Part shown: positions 52,408 through 60,821 of the stretch, one piece after another
Position numbering within the stretch: position 1 is the stretch's first letter
How the letters are laid out: each line of letters opens with the position of its first letter
Origin: CADCWK01 sp964244115
GTDB taxonomy: Bacteria; Chloroflexota; Chloroflexia; Thermomicrobiales; UBA6265
Reading direction: 5' to 3'
Assembly: GCA_964244115.1 (NCBI GenBank)
Contig: CAXTHM010000010.1
Location: forward strand, 1 to 64,000
DNA length: 64,000 nt
Notes under the pieces: model-generated
What the model saw: only the letters and a program-made list of their open reading frames with translations
Databases searched by the model: none
What the model was told of the DNA's origin: nothing
Program-made: the position numbers and the translations under genes

Positions 52408-52764
52408 CTACTTCTCGATGAACTCGATCAGCGCCATCGGCGCCGCGTCGCCCTTGCGGGGCTCCAGCTTGTTGATCCGGGTATAGCCGCCCGGCTGGTC
52501 GACGAAGCGCGGCGCGATCACCTCGAACAGCTTGGCGGTCGCCGGCGCGTGGTCGATCTTGCTCATGACCAGCTTGCGGTGGAACGCCGAGTCCTCACGC
52601 GCCAGCGTGACCAGCTTCTCGACGACGGGCCGCATCTCCTTGGCCTTAGCCTCGGTGGTCGAGATCCGCTCGTGGAGGATCATCGAGATGCTGAGCTGCC
52701 GGAACATGTGCATGCGCTGGGCGCTGGTCCGCCCGAACTTGCGATGGGCCTTCTGATGCCTCAC
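52408..52764 (-). CDS. rplQ: Ribosomal protein L17
   Basis: 50S protein, 118 aa, normal length. It starts MRHQKAHRKFGRTSAQRMHM, with ERISTTEAKAKEMRPVVEK and YTRINKLEPRKGDAAPMALI. It overlaps the rpoA stop by four bases and is followed at once by truA. Confidence 0.97.
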   Translation of the reverse strand: MRHQKAHRKFGRTSAQRMHMFRQLSISMILHERISTTEAKAKEMRPVVEKLVTLAREDSAFHRKLVMSKIDHAPATAKLFEVIAPRFVDQPGGYTRINKLEPRKGDAAPMALIEFIEK

Positions 52765-53849
52765 GACCGTTTCCCTTCATCGCCGATCACGGAATCGGCC
52801 TCATCGACGCGGAGTGACGCAATCGCGTCGGTAACATCCCGGGTGTTCTCGTCGACTCCAGGGCTCTCGACCTCGTCGAGGTAGCCATCGTCGTGGTAGA
52901 GACCGTAGTCGCCTTCCGGCAGGTACCCGAACTCGGCCAGCTTCTCGCGAAGCTCGGTCAGCGACCGGGGACCGAAGTTCCGGATGCTGAGCAATTGATC
53001 CGGGTCCATGGTCAGGACCTGACCGACCCGGTCGATCTGGCGGCTGCGGAGCGCGTTGAGCACCCGCGGCGACAGACCGAGGTCGGCCAGCGCCTTGCCC
53101 TGGACCTCGTCGGAGATGAACGGGCTGACGGACGTCGTCAGGTCGGCTTCCTTGCGGTTCAGCTCGGAGAAGACCCGAGCGTGATCCATCAGGATGCCAC
53201 CGGCCGTGGCGAGGGCGTCATCCGCCTCGATCGTCCCGTCCGTCAGGATCTCGAGGATCAAACGGTCGTAGTCCTCGGTCTGCCCACGGCGGGAGCGCTC
53301 GACGACGAAGTTGACCCGCTCGATCGGCGTGAAGATCGCGTCGATCGGGATCTCGCCGAGCGAGAGGACGTCCTGCGTCTCGGCCGGGCGATAGCCGCTG
53401 CCAGACGTGACCCAGAGGTCCATGTCAAGGACGGCGTCGGCCGCCTCGAGCGTCGCGATCGGCTGGTCCGGGTTGATCACGTCGATCTCGGCCGGCCAGG
53501 CGATGTCGCCGGCCCGGACGATCCGCTCCTCGTTGCTGTCGGAGCGGGCGTACAGGTGAGCGCGGACTTCGGTGCTGATGTCGAGCATCCGCTTGAGGCG
53601 GACCCGCTTGAGATTCAGCACGATCTCCGTGACGTCCTCACGGACATGCTCGACCGTCGAGAACTCGTGCCAGACGTTGTCGATCCGGACCCGCGAGATC
53701 GCGACGCCTTCGAGCGAGCGCAGCAGGATCCTGCGCAGGGCGTTGCCCAGCGTGGTGCCGTAGCCCAGAGCGAGAGGCTCGATCGTGTAGCGGGCGTAGT
53801 TGAGCCCCTCTTCGGTCCGATTGATCTTGAACGAAACCTTCTCAGACAA
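52761..53849 (-). CDS. rpoA: RNA polymerase alpha subunit
   Basis: 362-aa alpha subunit, longer than the usual ~315-330 aa because of a C-terminal acidic extension (after DYGLYHDDGYLDEVE). The N-terminal dimerisation domain starts KVSFKINRTEEGLNYARYTI with GYGTTLGNALRRILLRSLEG. The C-terminal domain has RVLNALRSRQIDRVGQVLTM and IRNFGPRSLTELREKL. The TTG start at 53849 is nine bases after AGGAGG; the upstream open frame has no such site. Its stop overlaps rplQ. The 306 nt before it are a structured spacer where rpsD would normally lie. Confidence 0.95.
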   Translation of the reverse strand: MSEKVSFKINRTEEGLNYARYTIEPLALGYGTTLGNALRRILLRSLEGVAISRVRIDNVWHEFSTVEHVREDVTEIVLNLKRVRLKRMLDISTEVRAHLYARSDSNEERIVRAGDIAWPAEIDVINPDQPIATLEAADAVLDMDLWVTSGSGYRPAETQDVLSLGEIPIDAIFTPIERVNFVVERSRRGQTEDYDRLILEILTDGTIEADDALATAGGILMDHARVFSELNRKEADLTTSVSPFISDEVQGKALADLGLSPRVLNALRSRQIDRVGQVLTMDPDQLLSIRNFGPRSLTELREKLAEFGYLPEGDYGLYHDDGYLDEVESPGVDENTRDVTDAIASLRVDEADSVIGDEGKRS

Positions 53850-54155
53850 GCGTACTCGCCTCCTGGTGGCGCCGGGCGGCGCACCGGCCAGCGACTCGCG
53901 CCGCGTCGCTGGCTCCGGCAATGATGAACGTGAAGCGCCTTGCGCCCGAGCCGATGGCACCACCACCGCGACCAGACCGCGGCCGGTCGCGCCGTGACAC
54001 AGGCCAGTGCGCGGTTCTGGCCGTCCGTGTCGGGGATGAGCGGTCCGCTTCGGACTGCTCATCATGGTGCCGCCGGCGTCGAAACCGCCCGCGGCACCAT
54101 GGGGATCGATGGATTCTCGCGGGAGGACTGGGCGAGCACTCCCGCGAACCGGATC
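53850..54155 (-). other. Structured spacer between rpsK and rpoA, rpsD absent
   Basis: This 306-nt interval has no coding signal for S4. It holds four strong hairpins: 54117-54147 (9 bp), 54064-54100 (10 bp), 54035-54063 (about 12 bp with one mismatch, GAAG-type loop) and 53887-53913 (9 bp). The last ends shortly upstream of the rpoA ribosome-binding site. The series may be a regulatory leader or a remnant of a lost gene. Confidence 0.7.
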
Positions 54156-54572
54156 CTAGACGCGGCGACGCTTCGGCGGCCGGCACCCGTTGTGAGGGAT
54201 CGGCGTCGTGTCGCTGATCGAGATCACCATCATACCGCTCGCCTGGAGCGACCGGATCGCCATCTCTCGGCCCGAGCCGGGACCCTTGACGAAGACGTCG
54301 ACCTGGCGGAGGCCGTGCTCCTGCGCCTTGCGGGACGCCTGCTCGGCGGTGACCTGAGCGGCGTACGGGGTGCTCTTGCGGGACCCCTTGAAGCCGTTGG
54401 CACCGGCGCTCGACCAGGCCAGGACGTTGCCGGCCGGGTCGGTCATGGTGACGATCGTGTTGTTGAACGTCGCCTGCACGTACACACGCCCGCGAGGGAC
54501 GTTCTTGCGGTCCCTGCGGCGCACACGCGTCTTGGCCTTCCCGGCGGCGCCGGACCGTCGTCGTTCACTCAT
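54156..54572 (-). CDS. rpsK: Ribosomal protein S11
   Basis: 30S platform protein, 138 aa. Core VYVQATFNNTIVTMTDPAGN and SSAGANGFKGSRKSTPYAAQ are typical, with the C-terminal SISDTTPIPHNGCRPPKRRRV block shortened to DTTPIPHNGCRPPKRRR here for reading. AAGGAGAAGCGCG precedes the ATG. It follows rpsM by about 120 nt. Confidence 0.97.
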   Translation of the reverse strand: MSERRRSGAAGKAKTRVRRRDRKNVPRGRVYVQATFNNTIVTMTDPAGNVLAWSSAGANGFKGSRKSTPYAAQVTAEQASRKAQEHGLRQVDVFVKGPGSGREMAIRSLQASGMMVISISDTTPIPHNGCRPPKRRRV

Positions 54573-54693
54573 CGCGCTTCTCCTTCATCCTCATGTGCCC
54601 GTTCGGCCATGTATCAATCATGACAACCCGCGACCGACCGGCATGGAAACCGCCGGACCCGGGAGCAGCGTGCTCCCCGGCCCGGCGAACGGC

Positions 54694-55068
54694 TTACTTC
54701 TTCTTGCCGCGCATGCTGACGGCGCGCTTCGGCCCGCGGCGCGTCCGCGCGTTGGTCTTGGTCCGCTGTCCCCGCACCGGGAGGCCGCGGCGATGGCGCA
54801 GACCGCGGTAGCAGCCGATGTCCATCAATCGCTTGATGTTGAGCTGGACCTCCCGGCGGAGATCGCCCTCGACGCGGATCTCCCGGTCGATCAGTTCACG
54901 GAGGCGGTTGACCTCGTCGTCGGTCATATCGCGGACGCGACGATCCGGACTGACTCCGGTGCGCTCCAGCAGCACCTGGCTGGTGTGCAACCCAATCCCA
55001 TAGATATACGTCAGACCGATCTCGATCCGCTTCTCGCGGGGAAGATCGATCCCGGCAATTCTGGCCAT
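54694..55068 (-). CDS. rpsM: Ribosomal protein S13
   Basis: 30S head protein, 124 aa. It starts MARIAGIDLPREKRIEIGLT, with the C-terminal RHRRGLPVRGQRTKTNARTR and a basic tail. The ATG at 55068 begins the family's conserved MARIAG start. It follows rpmJ by 65 nt. Confidence 0.97.
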   Translation of the reverse strand: MARIAGIDLPREKRIEIGLTYIYGIGLHTSQVLLERTGVSPDRRVRDMTDDEVNRLRELIDREIRVEGDLRREVQLNIKRLMDIGCYRGLRHRRGLPVRGQRTKTNARTRRGPKRAVSMRGKKK

Positions 55069-55133
55069 CGCTCGTGCGCCCTCCCGGACGGCGGCTGACA
55101 CCCTGCCCGACGGCGGGGCCAGCTCGTCAATAC

Positions 55134-55247
55134 CTAGCCCTGGCGCTGCTTGTGCCGGGGGTTCTCACAGATGATGCGCAGGATGCCATGGCGCTTGATG
55201 ACCCGGCACTTGTCGCACCGACGGGTAACGGATGCGGTGACCTTCAT
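55134..55247 (-). CDS. rpmJ: Ribosomal protein L36
   Basis: 37-aa zinc-ribbon 50S protein. It has CDKCRVIKRHGILRIICENP with Cys-2-Cys and Cys/His ligands (CxxC ... C ... H), and ends HKQRQG. AGGAG lies nine bases before the ATG. infA, usually just upstream, is missing; map lies there instead, across a structured spacer. Confidence 0.95.
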   Translation of the reverse strand: MKVTASVTRRCDKCRVIKRHGILRIICENPRHKQRQG

Positions 55248-55261
55248 TGATCGACTCCTGC

Positions 55262-55329
55262 TGCCTGATCGCGCCGAAATGGGGCGCTTGCCACCAGGCA
55301 CAATGACGGCGCATGTTGTTGACATGCGC
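55262..55329 (-). promoter_or_regulatory. Two-hairpin rpmJ leader
   Basis: On the minus strand a GCGCATGT/ACATGCGC hairpin (55309-55329) is followed by a larger one between TGCCTG and CAGGCA (55262-55300). They fill the map-rpmJ spacer. Function is unproven; attenuation or processing is possible. Confidence 0.5.
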
Positions 55330-55337
55330 GCGAACGC

Positions 55338-56180
55338 TTAGTGTAGCACGTTTGCGAGGGCACCGGTCAGGACCCGTGGTGGCCCGTCCGACTGAATGAC
55401 GATGTCGTGTTCGAAATGCGCCGCCAGGGAGCGGTCCACTGTCCGGATCGTCCACCCGTCGTCCTCGATGACGTACGCCGGACCTCCGAGCGTAAGCATC
55501 GGTTCGATGGCGAGGGTCAGATTGGCGAACAGGTCGATCGGGTCGGCGGTGTCGGAGACGTTCGGCACATGCGGCTCCTCCCACATCGCCCGGCCGATCC
55601 CGTGCCCCCCGTAGTCCGGCATGACGCCGAGCCCGCTCGCCGCCGCGGCATGCTCGACCGCTCGACCGATCGCCGAGAGATCGTTCGGTACCCGAGCCGC
55701 GTCGACCGCCGCACCCAGCGCCGCCTCGGTGCCATGTAGCAGACGCCTGGCTTCGTCCGAGATGGCGCCGACGGGATACGTCCACGCCGCGTCCCCGTTG
55801 AAGCTGTCCAGGACCACTCCGACGTCGATCGAGATGATGTCCCCACCCGCGAGCACCCGGTCGCACGGGATCCCATGGATGATGACCTCGTTGACCGAGG
55901 TGCAGATCGACTTCGGGAACCCCTGGTGACCGAGGAACGAGGAGACGGCGCCGGAGGCGGCGATGAATCGCGCTGCCTCGGCGTCCAGTTCCGCCGTCGT
56001 GATGCCATCGACGATCAGCGGCGCCAGCCGGCGATGGACTTCGACGACGAGCTCGCCGGCCGCCGCCATCAGCCCGACCTCGGCATCCGTCTTCGGGCGC
56101 AACAGACCCCGACCGGGTCCGACGGGCCGGAGCGATGCCCGCCGGGGCAGGCGTCGCCGGACGACGCTGCGACGGCTCAC
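55338..56180 (-). CDS. map: Methionine aminopeptidase, type I
   Basis: Removes N-terminal Met from nascent proteins. At 280 aa it has the five metal ligands: Asp in IISIDVGVV, Asp in FNGDAAWT, His in YGGHGIGR, Glu in LAIEPMLTL and Glu in HFEHDIVIQ. About 30 basic residues precede the catalytic domain. The GTG start overlaps the adk stop by four bases (GTGA). It precedes rpmJ. Confidence 0.95.
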   Translation of the reverse strand: MSRRSVVRRRLPRRASLRPVGPGRGLLRPKTDAEVGLMAAAGELVVEVHRRLAPLIVDGITTAELDAEAARFIAASGAVSSFLGHQGFPKSICTSVNEVIIHGIPCDRVLAGGDIISIDVGVVLDSFNGDAAWTYPVGAISDEARRLLHGTEAALGAAVDAARVPNDLSAIGRAVEHAAAASGLGVMPDYGGHGIGRAMWEEPHVPNVSDTADPIDLFANLTLAIEPMLTLGGPAYVIEDDGWTIRTVDRSLAAHFEHDIVIQSDGPPRVLTGALANVLH

Positions 56181-56818
56181 CGGGAACTCGTCTCGCCCGC
56201 GCCGAGCCCGGCGCCGAGTCGCGTCCGCAGTTGGCCGACGAGATCGTCGTGGACGACCTCCACCGGTCGAGCTCCATCGACGGTCACGACGAGACCGCGA
56301 TCGCGGTAGATCTCGAGCAGGGGGGCCGTCTCGGCGTGGTACTGCTCCAGTCGGCGACGAATACCCTCCGGAGAATCGTCCGTTCGCCCACGCGCCATCA
56401 GCCGCTCGACGAGCTGAGCTTCCGGGGCGAAGATCTCGATGACCGCGTCGATCCGCTCACCACGACGAGTCAGGAGGTCGTCGAGCGACGACGCCTGGGG
56501 AGCCGTGCGCGGGAAACCGTCGAACAGCGCGCCGACCGCCGTGGGAGCATCGGTCTGGATGATCCCGCTGCCGGACCGCGCCTGGCCACTGGCGATGGCA
56601 TCGAGGCGCTCCTCGACGAGCTGGACCGTCAGATCGTCCGTGATCAGGTCGCCCCGGTCGTAGATGCCCTCGATCGCCCGCCCGAGCGGACTGCCGGCGG
56701 CAATGGCGGCGCGGAACAGCTCGCCGGTGGAGAGGTGGTGGAGCCGCAGAGCCGGCGCGAGCAGCGACGCCTGCGTGCCCTTGCCGGAACCCTGCGGCCC
56801 CATGACGATCAGGTGCAA
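56177..56818 (-). CDS. adk: Adenylate kinase
   Basis: Converts AMP and ATP to two ADP. At 213 aa it has the P-loop GPQGSGKGTQAS, DGFPRTAPQASSL and the LID segment in the compact (non-zinc) form with RGRTDDSPEGIRRRLEQYH. The start is TTG with GAGGGTAGGACG upstream. secY precedes it by 103 nt, with an 8-bp hairpin at 56882-56916 in the spacer. map overlaps its stop. Confidence 0.95.
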   Translation of the reverse strand: MHLIVMGPQGSGKGTQASLLAPALRLHHLSTGELFRAAIAAGSPLGRAIEGIYDRGDLITDDLTVQLVEERLDAIASGQARSGSGIIQTDAPTAVGALFDGFPRTAPQASSLDDLLTRRGERIDAVIEIFAPEAQLVERLMARGRTDDSPEGIRRRLEQYHAETAPLLEIYRDRGLVVTVDGARPVEVVHDDLVGQLRTRLGAGLGAGETSSR

Positions 56819-56921
56819 CGTCCTACCCTCTTGTCTGCGTCCGGAGCCGCCTCGGTCCGGGAGATGTTCCGGCCAAAGGCGATGCCCGGCCCCGGAGACC
56901 GTCCGCGACCGGGCATTATGC

Positions 56922-58238
56922 CTACCGGATGAACCCTTCGTAGTTGCGCATCATCAGCTGCGCTTCGAGCTGGCGCATCGTGTCGACCGCCACGCCGACG
57001 ACGATCAGCAGCGAGGTCGAACCGAGCTGGAGTTCGTTCACCCCGGTGATCTGCGCCGCGATGAACGGCAGGACCGCGACGGTCCCGAGGAAGACGGCGC
57101 CGACCAGCGTGATCCGGTTGAGGACCGTCCGCAGGTAGACCGCCGTGTTCTTGCCGGGGCGGATGCCGGGGATGAAGGCGCCCTGGCGCTGGAGGTCCTG
57201 CGGGATCTTCTGCTGCTCGAAGACGACCAGTGTGTAGAAGTACGTGAAGGCGACGACCATCAGGAAATAGATCACGTTGTACTGGAAGGACAGCGGGTTG
57301 AAGAACCGCTGGATCCAGCCGGCGAGATCCTGGACCCATCCCTGCGCCGAACCCTGGAGGAAGGTCGCGATCATCCCGGGGAAGACCATGATGCTGACCG
57401 CGAAGATCAGCGGGATCATCCCTGCCGAGTTCACCTTGAGCGGGATGAACGTCGTGTTGCCGCCGTAGACGCGTCCCGATCGGATCCGCTTGGCGTGGTG
57501 GACCGGAATCCGCCGCTGCCCCTCGTTTATCAGGATAATGCCGACGATCGTCGCCAGGCCGATGAGCAGGAACAGGATCGTCCCGATCACGTTCTGGGTG
57601 GCCGAGTTGTTGGTCAGGAGCCCGCCGACCGTCCCCGGCAGGGACGCGACGATGCCGCCGAAGATGATGATCGAGATACCGTTGCCGATCCCGTTCTCGG
57701 TGATGAGTTCACCGATCCAGACCAGCAGCATCGTCCCGGCCGTTAGCGACAGGAGGATCGCGACAGTGGGCAGCCAGGTCGCGGCGCTGAACAGGCCGAA
57801 TCCCTCGATCAGCGGCGTGCCAGCGGCCGAGGACTGGTTGGAGAACAGCAGCGCCTGCCCATAGGCCTGCAGCAGCGCGAGCGGGACCGTCAGGTAGTGG
57901 GTGTAGCGGTTGAGCTGGTTGCGGCCCTGCTGCCCCTCATTCGACAGCTCATTGAGCCGCGGGATGATCGGCGTCATCAGCTGCATGATGATCGAGGCCG
58001 TGATGTAGGGATACACCCCGAGGGCAGCGATCGAGAAGTTCGTCAGCCCGCTGCCGGAGAACAGGTTCAGGACCTGGAGGATCTGGCTCTGCTGGACGAA
58101 GTCGCTCAGCGCGTCCCGGTCTACGCCCGGCACCGGGATGCTGGCGATGAATCGGAAGACGATCAGCATCCCGACCGTGAACAGGACCTTAGCGCGGAGA
58201 TCCGGGATCCGCAGCGCGTTGGTTACAGCAGCTAGCAT
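56922..58238 (-). CDS. secY: Preprotein translocase subunit SecY
   Basis: Core channel protein of the Sec system, 438 aa with ten hydrophobic helices. It has LFTVGMLIVFRFIASIPVPG, NLFSGSGLTNFSIAALGVYP and QRRIPVHHAKRI. The plug region is around residues 60-75. The ATG follows GAGGAGCACGCGCCG. It follows rplO after 97 nt, where a strong hairpin occurs. adk is next. Confidence 0.97.
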   Translation of the reverse strand: MLAAVTNALRIPDLRAKVLFTVGMLIVFRFIASIPVPGVDRDALSDFVQQSQILQVLNLFSGSGLTNFSIAALGVYPYITASIIMQLMTPIIPRLNELSNEGQQGRNQLNRYTHYLTVPLALLQAYGQALLFSNQSSAAGTPLIEGFGLFSAATWLPTVAILLSLTAGTMLLVWIGELITENGIGNGISIIIFGGIVASLPGTVGGLLTNNSATQNVIGTILFLLIGLATIVGIILINEGQRRIPVHHAKRIRSGRVYGGNTTFIPLKVNSAGMIPLIFAVSIMVFPGMIATFLQGSAQGWVQDLAGWIQRFFNPLSFQYNVIYFLMVVAFTYFYTLVVFEQQKIPQDLQRQGAFIPGIRPGKNTAVYLRTVLNRITLVGAVFLGTVAVLPFIAAQITGVNELQLGSTSLLIVVGVAVDTMRQLEAQLMMRNYEGFIR

Positions 58239-58292
58239 CGGCGCGTGCTCCTCGCCGTCGACCGGACAGACCGTCGAGCGGGGTGGAAATGA

Positions 58293-58323
58293 CGCTGACC
58301 CGGCGAAGATCGCCGGGTCAGCG
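58293..58323 (-). terminator. Intercistronic hairpin between rplO and secY
   Basis: CGCTGACCCGGCG (58293-58305) pairs perfectly with CGCCGGGTCAGCG (58311-58323). It lies 13 nt past the rplO stop and 54 nt ahead of the secY start. It could terminate part of the transcript or stabilise the rplO message; no U-tract is evident. Confidence 0.55.
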
Positions 58324-58335
58324 GGGACGGGCCGG

Positions 58336-58989
58336 CTACTCGGCCTCAGCGACCTCGGCCGCCTGGGGCGCGGATCGCCGGACGATGCCGGTCGTCGGGG
58401 AGACGGCTGACGACGACATCGATCGGGCCGTCATCTCGTCGCGCCGACTCCGACCGGTCGTCTTGCCGACGTTGGCCAGCTTGAGCTCCCGGTTGAGCGC
58501 CAGGCGGCGCGAGTGGGGACGGGCGGAGGTCCAGCGGTCGGTGCGGTCCAGCAGCTCGATCGAGCCGCCGGCGGCCGTAACGGCGTCACGGGCGGCATCG
58601 GAGATGGCGTGGACGTGCAGCGTCACGCCGGAGCCGATCGCACCGTCGCCAAGGACCTTGACCGGGAACTCGAGGCCGCGGATCAGACCGCCCTCGAGCA
58701 GGGACTCCGGCGTGATCGGACCGTCGATGCGATCGAGATCGCGGAGGTTCACGATCTCCCAGCGAGTCTTGTAGATGTTGGTGAAGCCCCGCTTGTACGG
58801 CAGCTTCTGCTGAAGCGGCATCTGTCCACCTTCGAACCCGTGGCGGATGCCCGGTCCCGAACGCGACTTCTGACCCTTCTGTCCGCGACCGGCGGTCTTG
58901 ACGCTGCCAGAACCGTGGCCTCGTCCGACGCGCTTGCGGTCGCGATTGGCGCCATCGTTGGGGCGCAGATCGTCGAGCGAAAACGGCAT
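58336..58989 (-). CDS. rplO: Ribosomal protein L15 with C-terminal extension
   Basis: 50S protein. It starts MPFSLDDLRPNDGANRDRKR, with RGHGSGSVKTAGRGQKGQKS and GFEGGQMPLQQKLPYKRGFT. The typical length is about 150; here the total is 217 because of a tail after residue ~165 that ends with Ser/Arg/Ala (MTARSMSSSAVSPTTG onward). The ATG follows GGGGAAC. The gene follows rpmD by 58 nt. Confidence 0.93.
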   Translation of the reverse strand: MPFSLDDLRPNDGANRDRKRVGRGHGSGSVKTAGRGQKGQKSRSGPGIRHGFEGGQMPLQQKLPYKRGFTNIYKTRWEIVNLRDLDRIDGPITPESLLEGGLIRGLEFPVKVLGDGAIGSGVTLHVHAISDAARDAVTAAGGSIELLDRTDRWTSARPHSRRLALNRELKLANVGKTTGRSRRDEMTARSMSSSAVSPTTGIVRRSAPQAAEVAEAE

Positions 58990-59047
58990 GGTGTTGTTCC
59001 CCTTGCGACCCGACCGCCGAACGGTCTCGGGTCGCGTCCGACCGGAC

Positions 59048-59251
59048 TCAGCCCGCCGGAACTTCTTCGACGCGGAGCAGGTGGCTGATCTTGTTGACCA
59101 TCCCGCGGACCGACTCGACGTCGGGGCGGATCACCGTCTGGTTGACCTTGCGGAGGCCGAGTGCCTCGACGATGAGCCCCTGGTTACCCGGGCGTCCGAT
59201 GGTGCTCCGGATCAGCGTGATGCTCAGCTGACTATGGGTCGTGTCTGCCAT
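59048..59251 (-). CDS. rpmD: Ribosomal protein L30
   Basis: Small 50S protein, 67 aa. It starts MADTTHSQLSITLIRSTIGR with VEALGLRKVNQTVIRPDVES. AGGAG precedes the ATG. rpsE precedes it by six bases, implying coupling. Confidence 0.95.
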   Translation of the reverse strand: MADTTHSQLSITLIRSTIGRPGNQGLIVEALGLRKVNQTVIRPDVESVRGMVNKISHLLRVEEVPAG

Positions 59252-59257
59252 TGTAGA

Positions 59258-60217
59258 TTACTCCTGGGGTGGGCCGGCCGGCCCACGTCCACCACCGGGA
59301 CCGCCCGGTCCACGACCCGGACCACCAGGCCCACGTCCACCACCGGGACCACCCGGTCCACGACCGGGTCCACCTGGGCCGCCGGGACCACGACCGGGAC
59401 CGCCCGGTCCACGTCCGCCGCCGCCACCCGGTCCGCCACCACGGCCACCGGGTCCGCCACCCCGACCGCCACCGCCGCCCGGTCCACCGGGACCGCCGCC
59501 GCGACCACCGCCCGGTCCACCGGCACCACGGCCGCCACCCTGGCCGCCGCCGCTGTCGCGCTGACCGGGAACGCCGGCCCCGCGACCACCCTGGGTACGA
59601 TCACGACCGGCGGCGCGGGACGCCGCCGCCAGGACATCGGCCGACGGGGCCTGTCGGGTCCGCCGAAGCCGGCGCGTCAACTGGCGGCGCGCCATGACCT
59701 GCTCTTCCGACTCCAGCTGCTCGAGCGCCTTGAGGGTCGCCCGGACGACGTTGATCGGGTTGTTGCTGCCCAGCGAGCTGCTCAGGACGTCCCGGATGCC
59801 AGCGGCCTCCAGGACGGCCCGGACGCTGCCGCCGGCGATGACGCCGGTACCGGGAGCGGCCGGCTTGAGCAGGACGCGCGAGGCGCCAAAGGTCTCCTCG
59901 ACCTCGTGCGGGATCGTCGCGCCTTCGAGCGAGACCTTGATCAGGTTCTTCTTGGCGGCATCGACACCCTTGCGGATGGAGTCCGGCACTTCGCCGGCCT
60001 TGCCCATCCCCGCTCCGACGCGGCCCTTGCCATCGCCGATCACGATCATGGCGCCGAAGGCGAACCGACGTCCGCCCTTGACGACCTTCGAGACGCGGTT
60101 GATCTGGACGACCCGCTCCTCGAACTCGTTCGAATTCTCATCATCGCGACCGCGGGGTCCGCCGTCGCGGCGCGGTCCGCGATCGTTGCGCGGTCCGGCG
60201 TTGCTGCTACGATCCAA
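59258..60217 (-). CDS. rpsE: Ribosomal protein S5 with Gly/Pro/Arg-rich tail
   Basis: 30S protein S5 at residues about 30-190, with RVVQINRVSKVVKGGRRFAF, VIGDGKGRVGAGMGKAGEVP and AGGSVRAVLEAAGIRDVLSS. Family length is 165-200. Here 319 aa arise from a basic N-terminal arm of 30 residues and a C-terminal tail of about 110 residues (209-319) made almost only of Gly, Pro and Arg (RGPGGPGRGPGG patterns). The TTG start follows GAGGGTATCGAC. rplR precedes by 58 nt; rpmD follows after six. Confidence 0.95.
   Translation of the reverse strand: MDRSSNAGPRNDRGPRRDGGPRGRDDENSNEFEERVVQINRVSKVVKGGRRFAFGAMIVIGDGKGRVGAGMGKAGEVPDSIRKGVDAAKKNLIKVSLEGATIPHEVEETFGASRVLLKPAAPGTGVIAGGSVRAVLEAAGIRDVLSSSLGSNNPINVVRATLKALEQLESEEQVMARRQLTRRLRRTRQAPSADVLAAASRAAGRDRTQGGRGAGVPGQRDSGGGQGGGRGAGGPGGGRGGGPGGPGGGGGRGGGPGGRGGGPGGGGGRGPGGPGRGPGGPGGPGRGPGGPGGGRGPGGPGRGPGGPGGGRGPAGPPQE
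59270..59580 (-). repeat. GC-rich tandem repeats coding for the S5 tail
   Basis: Imperfect 9-18-bp units of the type GGACCACCCGGTCCACG (plus orientation) are repeated throughout. They encode GPGGPGRGPGG-like segments and probably expanded by slippage. The high GC and repetition may hamper assembly. Confidence 0.75.
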
Positions 60218-60275
60218 GTCGATACCCTCATCCGTTGGCCCGGCGTGGTGAGACCCTGCCTGAACCCGTTCTGTC

Positions 60276-60653
60276 CTAGAAGTTCAGGCCGTTCTCACGG
60301 GCACCGTCGGCGACCGCCTTGACCCGGCCGTGGTAGAGGAAGCCACCGCGGTCGAACACGACGCTGCTGTAGCCAGCGGCCTTCGTGCGATCGGCGATGA
60401 CCTGACCGACCGCTTTGGCGCGGGCGACCTTGGTCGCACCCTCACCGGCGATGGCCTTGACGTCCGCCTCGAGATCGCTCGCCGACGCCAGCGTGTGGCC
60501 GGCGGTGTCGTCGATCAGCTGCGCATAGATGTGCGCGGAGGACCGGAAGACGTTCAGACGAGGACGGTTCGGCGTGCCGTTGACCTTGGCTCGAACGCGA
60601 ACGTGCCGACGCTTGCGCGGGCTGAGCGCCCTTCTCCACTTCAAACGTGCCAT
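60276..60653 (-). CDS. rplR: Ribosomal protein L18
   Basis: 50S 5S-rRNA-binding protein, 125 aa. It starts MARLKWRRALSPRKRRHVRV, with NGTPNRPRLNVFRSSAHIYA and FDRGGFLYHGRVKAVADGAR. The ATG at 60653 begins the family region and follows GGAGAGACAGCAC. rplF precedes by 168 nt; rpsE follows. Confidence 0.96.
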   Translation of the reverse strand: MARLKWRRALSPRKRRHVRVRAKVNGTPNRPRLNVFRSSAHIYAQLIDDTAGHTLASASDLEADVKAIAGEGATKVARAKAVGQVIADRTKAAGYSSVVFDRGGFLYHGRVKAVADGARENGLNF

Positions 60654-60821
60654 GTGCTGTCTCTCCTCGGTGCATGTCCAGGTCCGGCGGATCCGTCCGG
60701 CGAACCGGCGGCTGGCGCTCTGGATATCAGACCGAATGTGGTACCGGGCAGCCTTGGGCCACCCCCACGCGATTGCGACGGGAGGCGCGCCGTGACGCAA
60801 GTCGTCACGGTGTGCCGTTCC

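Noticed and set aside
59270..59580. Possible CRISPR array
   Set aside because: Units are 9-18 bp, imperfect, in frame and encode the Gly/Pro/Arg tail of S5; there are no unique spacers and no cas genes.
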